DNA of 28,927 nucleotides, taken from the IMG/VR virus record IMGVR_UViG_3300011270_000015, positions 1-28,927 of that record. One strand, 5' to 3'. The notes beneath the pieces are model-generated. The model saw only the letters and a list, made by a program, of their open reading frames with translations, made no database searches and was not told the DNA's origin. This DNA is from a virus. Positions 24,234-28,927 of this stretch are shown one piece after another. The position numbers and the translations under genes are program-made. Positions within the stretch are counted from its first letter, which is position 1, and the number at the start of each line of letters is the position of its first letter.

Positions 24234-24904
24234 CACTTCATCTCCGCCTGTGCGAATGCGGCAACAACGCGCTCTTCGATCTGAGCCTCGGTCAGCCGCA
24301 GCGTCCTCAGATAGTTGCGATACTGCTGGACTTCGCCGGTCACTTCGTCGTTGGTGTGGCGCGCGGGTAAGAGCTTAATCGCCCCCGCCAGAGCATCGAG
24401 AATATCCTTGAACTGAGAGCCGGGAAAGGCTTCCCATTCGCCGCGCAGGTCGCTCATATCAGTGAGAGCAAAGATGCGGCCGGCCGTCGCGGCGGGCTGG
24501 AGTGTCGTCTCGATGCGCACGTCCTTGTCGGAGCCGAGGGTGATTTTGGTGAGCGGGAGTTTCTTGCCCTTCTCGCGAGCCTCGCGGATGAGGGAGTCGG
24601 CAAAGAGGGACTGGTTCGCGGATGAGTCGATGCCGATGGTGGCGGGATGGAAGTCGCTATAGGTTTTGAAGATTTCGTCGCAGAGTTCGTCGGTCGTGCA
24701 GTGCCGCGCCCATGCCTTGCGGATGAAGATGCGGTCGATATCGTCCTGCGAGACCACCACGATGGCCGAGCGGGAGCGGTAGTTGGCGCTGCGCGACTTG
24801 TTGGCGTGACCGGGGACGCGACCGCCGGCCGAATCGACGAAGCCCACTGTGTAGAGGGTCAGGAGCGGGATACGGATGGTGAGGGTGTCATTCATTCGTG
24901 CCAT
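24233..24904 (-). CDS. terL: Terminase large subunit, nuclease domain only (223 aa)
   Basis: The protein looks like the RNase H-like nuclease half of a large terminase, which cuts the DNA concatemer during packaging. Three acidic positions fit the metal site: Asp24 in VGFVDSAGG, Asp93 in IGIDSSANQ, and Asp167 or Asp170 in FKDILDALAG. In ordinary terminases it follows the ATPase in one chain. Here the ATPase is a separate gene about 480 bases upstream. I start at ATG 24904; ATG 24895 is also possible and neither has a clear Shine-Dalgarno site. The short preceding gene overlaps the start. Confidence 0.65.
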   Translation of the reverse strand: MARMNDTLTIRIPLLTLYTVGFVDSAGGRVPGHANKSRSANYRSRSAIVVVSQDDIDRIFIRKAWARHCTTDELCDEIFKTYSDFHPATIGIDSSANQSLFADSLIREAREKGKKLPLTKITLGSDKDVRIETTLQPAATAGRIFALTDMSDLRGEWEAFPGSQFKDILDALAGAIKLLPARHTNDEVTGEVQQYRNYLRTLRLTEAQIEERVVAAFAQAEMK

Positions 24905-25100
24905 CAATCAGATGATACGTTTCGTACCCCGCAATGAAACTGAGCCGTATGGGTCGTATATTTAATTCAGCGGCCACCTGACGTATCTGTTGTGTGGTCA
25001 GCTCACCAAAGAGAAAGCCATAAAGGACAGCTTCTTGCAAAGCACGGAAATTCAATTCAGCCATCCTCGTTCCCTCGCTTCGTTGCGGCGCCGCATTCAT
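24888..25100 (-). CDS. Small protein between terminase halves (70 or 58 aa)
   Basis: ATG 25100 overlaps the previous stop (ATGA); ATG 25064, twelve codons in, has GAGGGA six bases upstream and may be the true start. The conserved-looking body is AELNFRALQEAVLYGFLFGE followed by LTTQQIRQVAAELNIRP, helical, with a possible short helix-turn-helix. The function is unknown. It lies between the ATPase and nuclease genes and overlaps the latter. Confidence 0.5.
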   Translation of the reverse strand: MNAAPQRSEGTRMAELNFRALQEAVLYGFLFGELTTQQIRQVAAELNIRPIRLSFIAGYETYHLIDGTNE

Positions 25101-25315
25101 AACCAGCCCTGAGAAATCTTCTTGCACAATTCAGGATATTTGCGTTGTAGAAGTGCGCGCAGGGTTTCTATTACACATCTATCGTGTACTTCATGAGTTT
25201 CTCCGGTCTTCTCGTCCCACGCATCTTTTCGATAACTAGCATCCATGTTTGAGAAATCGGCATGAGATGTAAGTGTCTTCAGAATTGCCGCTAACAGATT
25301 GTCGTCGATTTCCAT
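25097..25315 (-). CDS. Small protein between terminase halves (72 aa)
   Basis: ATG 25315 follows directly after a TAG of a tiny upstream ORF. The sequence is acidic and helical (MEIDDNLLAAILKTLTSHAD) with a central HEVHDRCVIETLRALLQRKY. It ends in an ATGA overlap with the next gene. Unrecognised. It may be a small cofactor of the split terminase, which is speculative. Confidence 0.5.
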   Translation of the reverse strand: MEIDDNLLAAILKTLTSHADFSNMDASYRKDAWDEKTGETHEVHDRCVIETLRALLQRKYPELCKKISQGWL

Positions 25316-25387
25316 CTACTTTAGTCGCGTCCCTCTCCCTGCTTCGTTGCAGGCGAGTCTTCGACTGCCTCCACTGTGATACCGCAT
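25316..25387 (-). CDS. Possible 23-aa peptide (leader) after terminase ATPase gene
   Basis: ATG 25387 directly follows the ATPase gene stop (TGA), and its TAG directly precedes the ATG of the 72-aa gene. It would encode 23 residues starting MRYHSGGSRRLACNEAGRGT. The perfect fit between two genes is suggestive, but the stretch may simply be a leader. Parts of it resemble sequence before 25064 on the same strand. Confidence 0.3.
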   Translation of the reverse strand: MRYHSGGSRRLACNEAGRGTRLK

Positions 25388-26638
25388 TCAATTCAGTAGG
25401 CCCCGCTCTTTAGCTTCATTTCGTCGCCGCGCAAACAATTCAGTGAGGCGCACCCAAGTCGCTGAACCCTCGTCCTGCGCGCGCACCTTGCGTTCCATCC
25501 GTGCGAGCAGGCGCTGTTCGTGTTGCTCCTCACTCTCATCGTCATCCCAGCCTTTGCGCGGGTAGAGCCGATCTAGGCTGATACCGCGTTGAAATTCAGT
25601 ACGCCGGGTCCAGTAGGCGGACGTGAACTTACCGCCGGCGACCATCCGATCTGCGGCGCGCACGTCGGCGTCGTCCTTGTCGAAGACGATGAAGCCGTTT
25701 TTGATCTCGTAGGTGCGGACTTCCGCCCAGTCGAGCGCGGAGAAGGACGCGTTCAGCGGGTTGTTCATGTAGTTGGCGCTAAACAGCACTTTGCCCATGC
25801 CCTCCTCTTCCTGGAGGGCGAGTAGTGCTTCGAGAGGATAGCGCTCGGGCCAGATGGGTTTGCCGTCTTCGATCGCGGCACGGATGTTGACTGCCACGGT
25901 CGGGTCTTTTTTCCATTCCACGTACACGTCGTTGGCGGTCCAGTGAGTGCCGATGCCGACTTCGATGGAGCGAGTGAGGTCGTTGAGGCGTGAGCGGAGC
26001 GATTTGCGGCGCATCTTGGCGCGGTTCATCACGACTTCGGAGAGTGCCGCCTCGAAGCAGGCGATGTCGTCGATGATGATCAGGTCGTAGTGGCGCTGTT
26101 CGAGGGCAGTGCCGACACCAATAGCCGTGATGCTAGGTTCCGCAATGCCGATTCGCTTACGATGTACTGTGATTCGGTCTTCACCCCAAACCCCGCCGCT
26201 AGCAACAGCATCACGTCGGGGGTCACTAAAAAATACTTCCTTCCAGAGATGACGCAGCAGGTGGTTGCCTTCAAGGTGTTGTCTAATGACTGACAGATTT
26301 TCGGTCGCTTTTGGGGTTGTTTCGCCATGTAGCAATATCCTCGTATCGCAGCCGGGCATGCCTTTGAATAGTAAGTTGTTCGATGCGGGCTGAATCAGCG
26401 ACCAGATGGGGAAGGCATGAGAGCCGATGGTGGTTTTAAGGTGTACCACGGGTAACATGAGCAGTTTGCGACGACTAATAGCTGTGTCTTGCAGCCAATT
26501 ACAGACTGGATGATGCAGATGCTCCGACAGGTCGGGCATGCCAAGCACAAAACGGGCGAGCATGTAGAGACTTCGCTCGCAGCGGGCCTTACGCCGCCAG
26601 AAATTCCTTAGTCTTTGGAATGCGCGCAAGATCGCCAT
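25388..26638 (-). CDS. terL: Terminase large subunit, ATPase domain only (416 aa)
   Basis: This is the motor half of the DNA packaging terminase. Residues 59-72 read LLMLPVVHLKTTIG, a Walker A variant like the PRGHLKTT form of many phages. DLIIIDD (about 185-191) is Walker B with the catalytic acid, and GTHWTANDVY (about 231-240) is the coupling motif. Around residue 300 the NYMNNPLNASFSALDW segment marks the end of the ATPase region, where a nuclease would normally begin. Instead, about 100 charged residues follow (DDDESEEQHEQRLLARMERK) and then a stop. I chose ATG 26638, which overlaps the upstream gene by 50 bases, because RCERSLYMLARFVLG belongs to the family pattern. ATG 26573 would lose it. 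Confidence 0.7.
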   Translation of the reverse strand: MAILRAFQRLRNFWRRKARCERSLYMLARFVLGMPDLSEHLHHPVCNWLQDTAISRRKLLMLPVVHLKTTIGSHAFPIWSLIQPASNNLLFKGMPGCDTRILLHGETTPKATENLSVIRQHLEGNHLLRHLWKEVFFSDPRRDAVASGGVWGEDRITVHRKRIGIAEPSITAIGVGTALEQRHYDLIIIDDIACFEAALSEVVMNRAKMRRKSLRSRLNDLTRSIEVGIGTHWTANDVYVEWKKDPTVAVNIRAAIEDGKPIWPERYPLEALLALQEEEGMGKVLFSANYMNNPLNASFSALDWAEVRTYEIKNGFIVFDKDDADVRAADRMVAGGKFTSAYWTRRTEFQRGISLDRLYPRKGWDDDESEEQHEQRLLARMERKVRAQDEGSATWVRLTELFARRRNEAKERGLLN

Positions 26639-26876
26639 AGCCGCCCCACCGGAGTCGTTTGCGGAGTTCTTCAAGCTCGGCTTTTGAGAGTCCTTCATCG
26701 GTGGTTTTCTTCTCAACTGCCGCATCGACCCTAGCAATCGGCTGGCGAGAGGGCTTGAGCAGCTTCTTCTTGCAGTCGTCACAGAGCCGCGGCGGCCGGC
26801 CCGTGCTCTCGAACGTGAACGGCTTCTCGCAGTTCGCGCATGTGGCAGACTGTGCGGCTTTGAGAACGCCCTTCAT
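26589..26876 (-). CDS. Zinc-ribbon protein upstream of terminase ATPase (95 aa)
   Basis: Residues about 12-38 hold CANCEKPFTFESTGRPPRLC and then DDCKKK, i.e. CxxC and CxxC separated by about 17 residues, a classic zinc ribbon. The remainder is a charged helix (SKAELEELRKRLRW). The start is ATG 26876 in ATGA overlap with the two-TM gene. Its position directly before the ATPase gene is where a small terminase might be, but the size and fold are unlike usual small terminases. DNA-end recognition is a possibility only. Confidence 0.6.
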   Translation of the reverse strand: MKGVLKAAQSATCANCEKPFTFESTGRPPRLCDDCKKKLLKPSRQPIARVDAAVEKKTTDEGLSKAELEELRKRLRWGGYGDLARIPKTKEFLAA

Positions 26877-27094
26877 AGTGAAGCGAGCCCAATGATTCCA
26901 GATATCAGGCCAACCGTCGCGCCTACGATCATCATCGCGAAAGTGCCTTCAAGAAAATCGCGTACTCCACCCTTCTTCGAATCGGGCAGGTCGCGATTCT
27001 CTATCCACAGCACGAAGGGAATGACCACGCAGCTACAGAGACCAAGGACGGCGGCGCCCATCAATGGCATTATCGGTAATGTCCACCAATTCAT
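26873..27094 (-). CDS. Two-transmembrane-segment protein, candidate holin (73 aa)
   Basis: Residues about 5-30 (LPIMPLMGAAVLGLCSCVVI, continuing PFVLWI) and about 51-73 (FAMMIVGATVGLISGIIGLA) are membrane segments joined by the polar loop ENRDLPDSKKGG. Class II holins have two membrane segments and about this length. No endolysin gene is next to it in this window, so the call is tentative. AAGGG lies about ten bases upstream of the ATG. Confidence 0.4.
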   Translation of the reverse strand: MNWWTLPIMPLMGAAVLGLCSCVVIPFVLWIENRDLPDSKKGGVRDFLEGTFAMMIVGATVGLISGIIGLASL

Positions 27095-27111
27095 TTTTAG
27101 TGGCCCTTCAT

Positions 27112-27372
27112 CTAGTTGTGGGCCTCGATGGGATAACTGCTGTACGCGTTGCGGATTAGCTCGGCGATCTCTGTCGGCGTACCGCGCACCAGCATGGATT
27201 GCTGGACGATTTGCCCATCTGGTCGCACGGCAAAGCCGCCACCAAAGATAATCGCCGAGTGACTGAGTAGTGGTTGCTTCGAGTTCGGGTCCATGGCTTG
27301 GCCGATATATAAAATAGTGTCGGTGTTTACGATCACAGTAGAACCATCGGCACCTTTAAGTGTCAGCAGCAT
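27112..27372 (-). CDS. Small hypothetical protein (86 aa)
   Basis: The ATG has GGAGGAAGA immediately upstream, a strong ribosome site. The protein is mixed alpha/beta: MLLTLKGADGSTVIVNTDTI, IFGGGFAVRPDGQI, then a helix TPTEIAELIRNAYSSYP. It has the look of a small protein domain with no active-site motif. Function unknown. Confidence 0.55.
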   Translation of the reverse strand: MLLTLKGADGSTVIVNTDTILYIGQAMDPNSKQPLLSHSAIIFGGGFAVRPDGQIVQQSMLVRGTPTEIAELIRNAYSSYPIEAHN

Positions 27373-27478
27373 TCTTCCTCCACCGTGCTTGTGCGGCCTT
27401 CTTCGCCTGCTCCCGGCTCGTCATCGTCTTCGGACATCGGTGTGCGCGACCGCACTTCCGACAGTGGACCAGCTTCAC
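27356..27478 (-). CDS. Small basic cysteine-containing protein (40 aa)
   Basis: GTG 27478 overlaps the stop of the upstream gene (GTGA). It encodes MKLVHCRKCGRAHRCPKTMT at the start and a Lys/Arg/Ala helix at the end, with CxxC plus a third Cys that may bind zinc. It overlaps the next gene by 17 bases. Small size keeps confidence modest. Confidence 0.45.
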   Translation of the reverse strand: MKLVHCRKCGRAHRCPKTMTSREQAKKAAQARWRKNAADT

Positions 27479-27642
27479 GTTGCGCACGCGCCGCGTTCGA
27501 TAGCCAGAGCCTCGCTGACAGACTCACCACAGGTGTGGCAATACCACTGAGCCCATGTCTCGGGGCCGGTCTGCTCAGCAGGATGTTTCGCGCAGTCAGG
27601 AACGCGGCAATAGCGGATGTCGGGGTGTTCGCACATAGCCAT
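27475..27642 (-). CDS. Small zinc-ribbon-like protein (55 aa)
   Basis: The frame contains CEHPDIRYCRVPDC and YCHTCGE, six cysteines and histidines spaced like a zinc ribbon. The start is uncertain: ATG 27642 (used here), ATG 27636 and ATG 27660 are all in frame and none has a clear Shine-Dalgarno site. It overlaps the next gene through GTGA. Together with the neighbouring cysteine-rich genes it forms a small zinc-protein cluster ahead of the terminase. Confidence 0.5.
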   Translation of the reverse strand: MAMCEHPDIRYCRVPDCAKHPAEQTGPETWAQWYCHTCGESVSEALAIERGACAT

Positions 27643-27997
27643 GCTCAATATCACGAGCATCCCGCATTTGTCTACGGCAAAAATATATTTCGCGCGGGGA
27701 CTGACATTCAGCAGTATATACACACGGGGGCCTGGGGGTTCTACCGGGGGTGTCGGATCGAAGGAGGGAGGACATTGAAGGACAGAGACGCCAGCGCCGC
27801 AGCACAATTGCCACGGCGTCAGCGTATAGCGAAGGAGTGTGGAGATGAACAGGTCCGAGCTTAGCGTCGCCAGATCGACGCGTCAAGCGCAGTGACACGG
27901 ACAATAAGACGGACAATCTCGTTCAGTGAAGCAGAATAGTCATTGACGCTGCTGAGCTATTAGTCAGAGCGCCGCTGATTGAGTATCAGCCGGTCTA
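27643..27997. other. Non-coding, regulatory-looking stretch
   Basis: No convincing gene occupies these bases; ORFs crossing them in both directions lack ribosome sites or protein-like composition. The stretch contains three runs of five G (27726-27750) followed by a GGAGGGAGG segment, an AT-rich patch near 27685-27720 with possible -10 sequences (TATACT on the minus strand), and a 9-bp direct repeat (27897-27917). It leads to the parS site. It probably holds the leftward promoter of the small-gene/terminase operon, not resolved. Confidence 0.45.
27897..27917. repeat. Direct repeat ACGGACAAT, two copies, 12-bp period
   Basis: ACGGACAAT occurs at 27897-27905 and 27909-27917, separated by AAG. 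Spacing near one DNA helical turn suggests a protein-binding site on one face, about 80 bp from parS. Confidence 0.5.
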
Positions 27998-28013
27998 TGT
28001 TTCACGTGAAACA
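27998..28013. promoter_or_regulatory. parS: Exact bacterial parS (ParB-binding) site
   Basis: The sequence TGTTTCACGTGAAACA is a perfect 16-bp palindrome and is identical to the chromosomal parS consensus bound by ParB/Spo0J in many bacterial phyla. A chance match to a fixed 16-mer in a window of this size is about 7 in a million with equal base use. It lies between the leftward 76-aa gene and the cysteine-rich/terminase genes, outside coding sequence. No ParA or ParB gene is in the window. Host ParB binding is the direct prediction. What the phage gains from it is unknown. Confidence 0.85.
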
Positions 28014-28015
28014 AG

Positions 28016-28035
28016 TCACTTGCGCTCACTTGCGC
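28016..28035. repeat. Tandem 10-bp direct repeat TCACTTGCGC
   Basis: Two perfect copies, 28016-28025 and 28026-28035, start three bases after the parS site. The second overlaps the stop codon of the leftward 76-aa gene. Confidence 0.6.
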
Positions 28036-28256
28036 TCTAGTAGGCGTGCGTTGAAGCCTGTGGTGCGATCGGCACTCTCACTCAGCAGAGCCTCAAGTCC
28101 AGCAATGCGAGTCTCTAAGGCTCTTAAGCCGTGCCACACCGTTAGATGCGGTCCAGATTCCTTCCAACGCCTGATAGCGAGCGCACGCATGAACCTAGAA
28201 CGCTCGATAGCATCTACGTTTTTCCACCGCATACGGGCCATTTCAGAAGCGGTCAT
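28026..28256 (-). CDS. Small basic protein with RW repeats (76 aa)
   Basis: From ATG 28256 the sequence starts MTASEMARMRWKNVDAIERS and continues RFMRALAIRRWKESG. The repeated MARxRW / AIRRWK units resemble small phage and bacterial proteins with paired basic-aromatic helices that are suspected to bind DNA. A C-terminal helix (LRALETRIAGLEALLSESAD) could dimerise. A longer in-frame start exists at 28340 but would run through the divergent promoter. It is transcribed away from the RHH gene, so the two probably share a regulatory gap. Confidence 0.5.
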   Translation of the reverse strand: MTASEMARMRWKNVDAIERSRFMRALAIRRWKESGPHLTVWHGLRALETRIAGLEALLSESADRTTGFNARLLERK

Positions 28257-28304
28257 TATCGTGCACGCTAGCGAGCTGACGTTGCGAATGCAAGGCGGTG
28301 GAAC

Positions 28305-28333
28305 TTGACATTTCAACAACTCTGTCCTATTTA
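28305..28333 (+). promoter_or_regulatory. Probable sigma70-type promoter for the RHH gene, with candidate operator
   Basis: A perfect TTGACA (28305-28310), a 17-base spacer and TATTTA (28328-28333) form a promoter whose predicted start point is about base 28340, at or beside the ATG of the RHH gene. TTGACATTTCAA at the -35 box is a near palindrome and could be an operator for autoregulation. Confidence 0.55.
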
Positions 28334-28340
28334 TACGCAC

Positions 28341-28517
28341 ATGACATCACATCAACTCACAAATGGCATTATCATTCATGCGACTCTTGAGAAGAAGATG
28401 GATGAAATAATTATTAAATTGGCGAAGGGGGAAAACCGGAGCAAATCCAATATGATTCGGCAATTATTAGGAGAGGCGATAGAGGCTAGAGAGAAGAATC
28501 GACATGATGAGCCTTGA
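28341..28517 (+). CDS. Ribbon-helix-helix (Arc/CopG-type) regulator (58 aa)
   Basis: The protein has an N-terminal strand IIIHATLE (about 10-17), helix MDEIIIKLAKG, the turn ENRSKSN, and helix MIRQLLGEAIEAREKN, the order and length of RHH DNA-binding proteins. These act as dimers whose strands insert in the major groove; typical roles are repressor or partition/copy-control protein. No ribosome site precedes ATG 28341, and the promoter places the transcript start almost on it, so translation is probably leaderless, as for lambda cI. A TTG at 28305 would lie within the -35 box. The gene is noticeably more AT-rich than the structural genes. Confidence 0.65.
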   Translation: MTSHQLTNGIIIHATLEKKMDEIIIKLAKGENRSKSNMIRQLLGEAIEAREKNRHDEP

Positions 28518-28543
28518 CAGCTTATGTGCATTATGATTAGATT
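28514..28543 (+). promoter_or_regulatory. Possible second rightward promoter
   Basis: TTGACA (28514-28519) overlaps the RHH stop codon; TAGATT (28538-28543) lies 18 bases downstream as a moderate -10. It would drive the small genes that follow, under possible control by the RHH protein. Confidence 0.4.
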
Positions 28544-28574
28544 GTAGTTATCACGCTGATAGGGGAGAAAAGAG

Positions 28575-28703
28575 ATGACACTTCTAATCACCACACTGGC
28601 CTTCGTCGCATACATGACCGTCGGCCAGATCGTCCGCAACCGTGCCCAGAGCCGACGCTATGAGCACATGCTCGTTCGTATGATTGAACTGGAGCGGCGC
28701 TAA
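28575..28703 (+). CDS. Small membrane protein (42 aa)
   Basis: The ATG has AGGGGAG seven bases upstream. Residues 2-19 are hydrophobic (TLLITTLAFVAYMTVGQI) and the rest is Arg-rich and helical (RNRAQSRRYEHMLVRMIELE), predicting a single membrane segment with a basic cytoplasmic tail. Small early phage proteins of this type are common. No function known. Confidence 0.55.
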   Translation: MTLLITTLAFVAYMTVGQIVRNRAQSRRYEHMLVRMIELERR

Positions 28704-28731
28704 CCAACCCACGCTGACGGAGGGATGAAAG

Positions 28732-28927
28732 ATGACGCATTTCGGCTGGGTGATTGAACGTTATGTAAATTCCGTTCTGCTGTATTGGAGTGGACGTGGC
28801 CCTGATAATTTTCTGCCGAAACACGATGACGCTATTCTGTTTGCGCGTGAGCAAGACGCTGCTGTCGTGTTGAGTCGGATTTGCGGAGGTTACGGCCGAG
28901 TAACACAACACGGATTTATGGAGGAGG
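28732..28927 (+). CDS. Small early-type protein, cut by right edge
   Basis: The ORF starts MTHFGWVIERYVNSVLLYWS, with GGAGGG about ten bases upstream, and remains open to the right edge (65 codons seen). The pattern WVIER, YWSGRGPDNF, DDAILFAREQDAAVVLS and a final HGFMEE resembles a widespread phage small protein type of unknown function, probably near its end here. Confidence 0.55.
   Translation, partial: MTHFGWVIERYVNSVLLYWSGRGPDNFLPKHDDAILFAREQDAAVVLSRICGGYGRVTQHGFMEE

Noticed and set aside
24964-25599. Six copies of AATTCAG within 640 bp
   Set aside because: Striking for a 7-mer, but spacings are irregular, all but one (at 25128) or two lie in coding sequence, and no symmetry or match to a known signal is present. 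Could be codon-driven.
27385-27864. Plus-strand ORF (159 aa) and the overlapping minus-strand ORF at 27596-27916
   Set aside because: Both look like shadow translations; the first is antisense to small coupled genes and neither has a convincing start. A 28-codon TTG frame at about 27774 with a GGAGGGAGGA site was also considered but is too short and unsupported.
27979-28308. Plus-strand ORF (109 aa) across parS
   Set aside because: It is antisense to the RW-repeat gene, and its start has no ribosome site.
28341-28517. RHH protein as the partner of parS
   Set aside because: The parS consensus is bound by helix-turn-helix ParB/Spo0J proteins. RHH partition proteins use different centromeres, so pairing the two would be unsupported.
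1-28927. tRNA genes, CRISPR arrays, insertion sequences, attachment sites
   Set aside because: None could be recognised by eye: no cloverleaf-like sequence with TTCGA arm and CCA, no regular spacer-repeat array, no transposase ORF.

Overview
The window is part of a tailed double-stranded DNA phage genome. It carries portal, scaffold, capsid, tail, ejection and terminase genes, packed head to tail with ATGA, TAATG, GTGA and TTGA overlaps and almost no spacers. A nozzle-like protein, a run of ejection-protein candidates ending in an SLT transglycosylase, and the absence of tape-measure, sheath or long tail-tube genes suggest a short-tailed (podovirus-like) virion. This is inference. The host is a bacterium I cannot name. 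No integrase, polymerase, endolysin, ParA or ParB gene is visible in this piece.

Layout. (1) 1-10211, leftward: three probable virion proteins, then portal, two small ORFs, a probable terminator, scaffold candidate, a 223-aa protein, a decoration-type protein, major capsid protein, two tandem paralogous virion proteins, a chain of very small basic proteins (one DUF6496-like), a 343-aa virion protein, and a tail-fibre-like protein that is frameshifted and runs off the left edge. (2) 10212-10308: divergent promoter gap. (3) 10309-22569, rightward: adaptor-like protein, fibre-like and LamG-like proteins, an 806-aa nozzle-like protein with two sugar-binding-type modules, a repeat-containing fibre-like protein, a zinc-ribbon peptide, a GNAT-like protein, ejection-protein candidates, and an SLT-domain protein that appears split by a frameshift. 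(4) 22556-28256, leftward: small cysteine-rich proteins, a two-TM protein, a large terminase split into separate ATPase and nuclease genes with two or three tiny genes between them, and an ATP-grasp enzyme. (5) 27643-28340: a mostly non-coding regulatory stretch with G-runs, direct repeats and an exact copy of the bacterial chromosomal parS site. (6) 28341-28927, rightward: a ribbon-helix-helix regulator, apparently leaderless, and small early-type genes running off the right edge.

The most striking observation is the perfect 16-bp parS palindrome (27998-28013) in a phage segment with no visible ParB. Next are the split terminase and two probable single-base frameshifts, one in the fibre gene and one in the SLT/ejection gene. 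The frameshifts may be sequencing errors.
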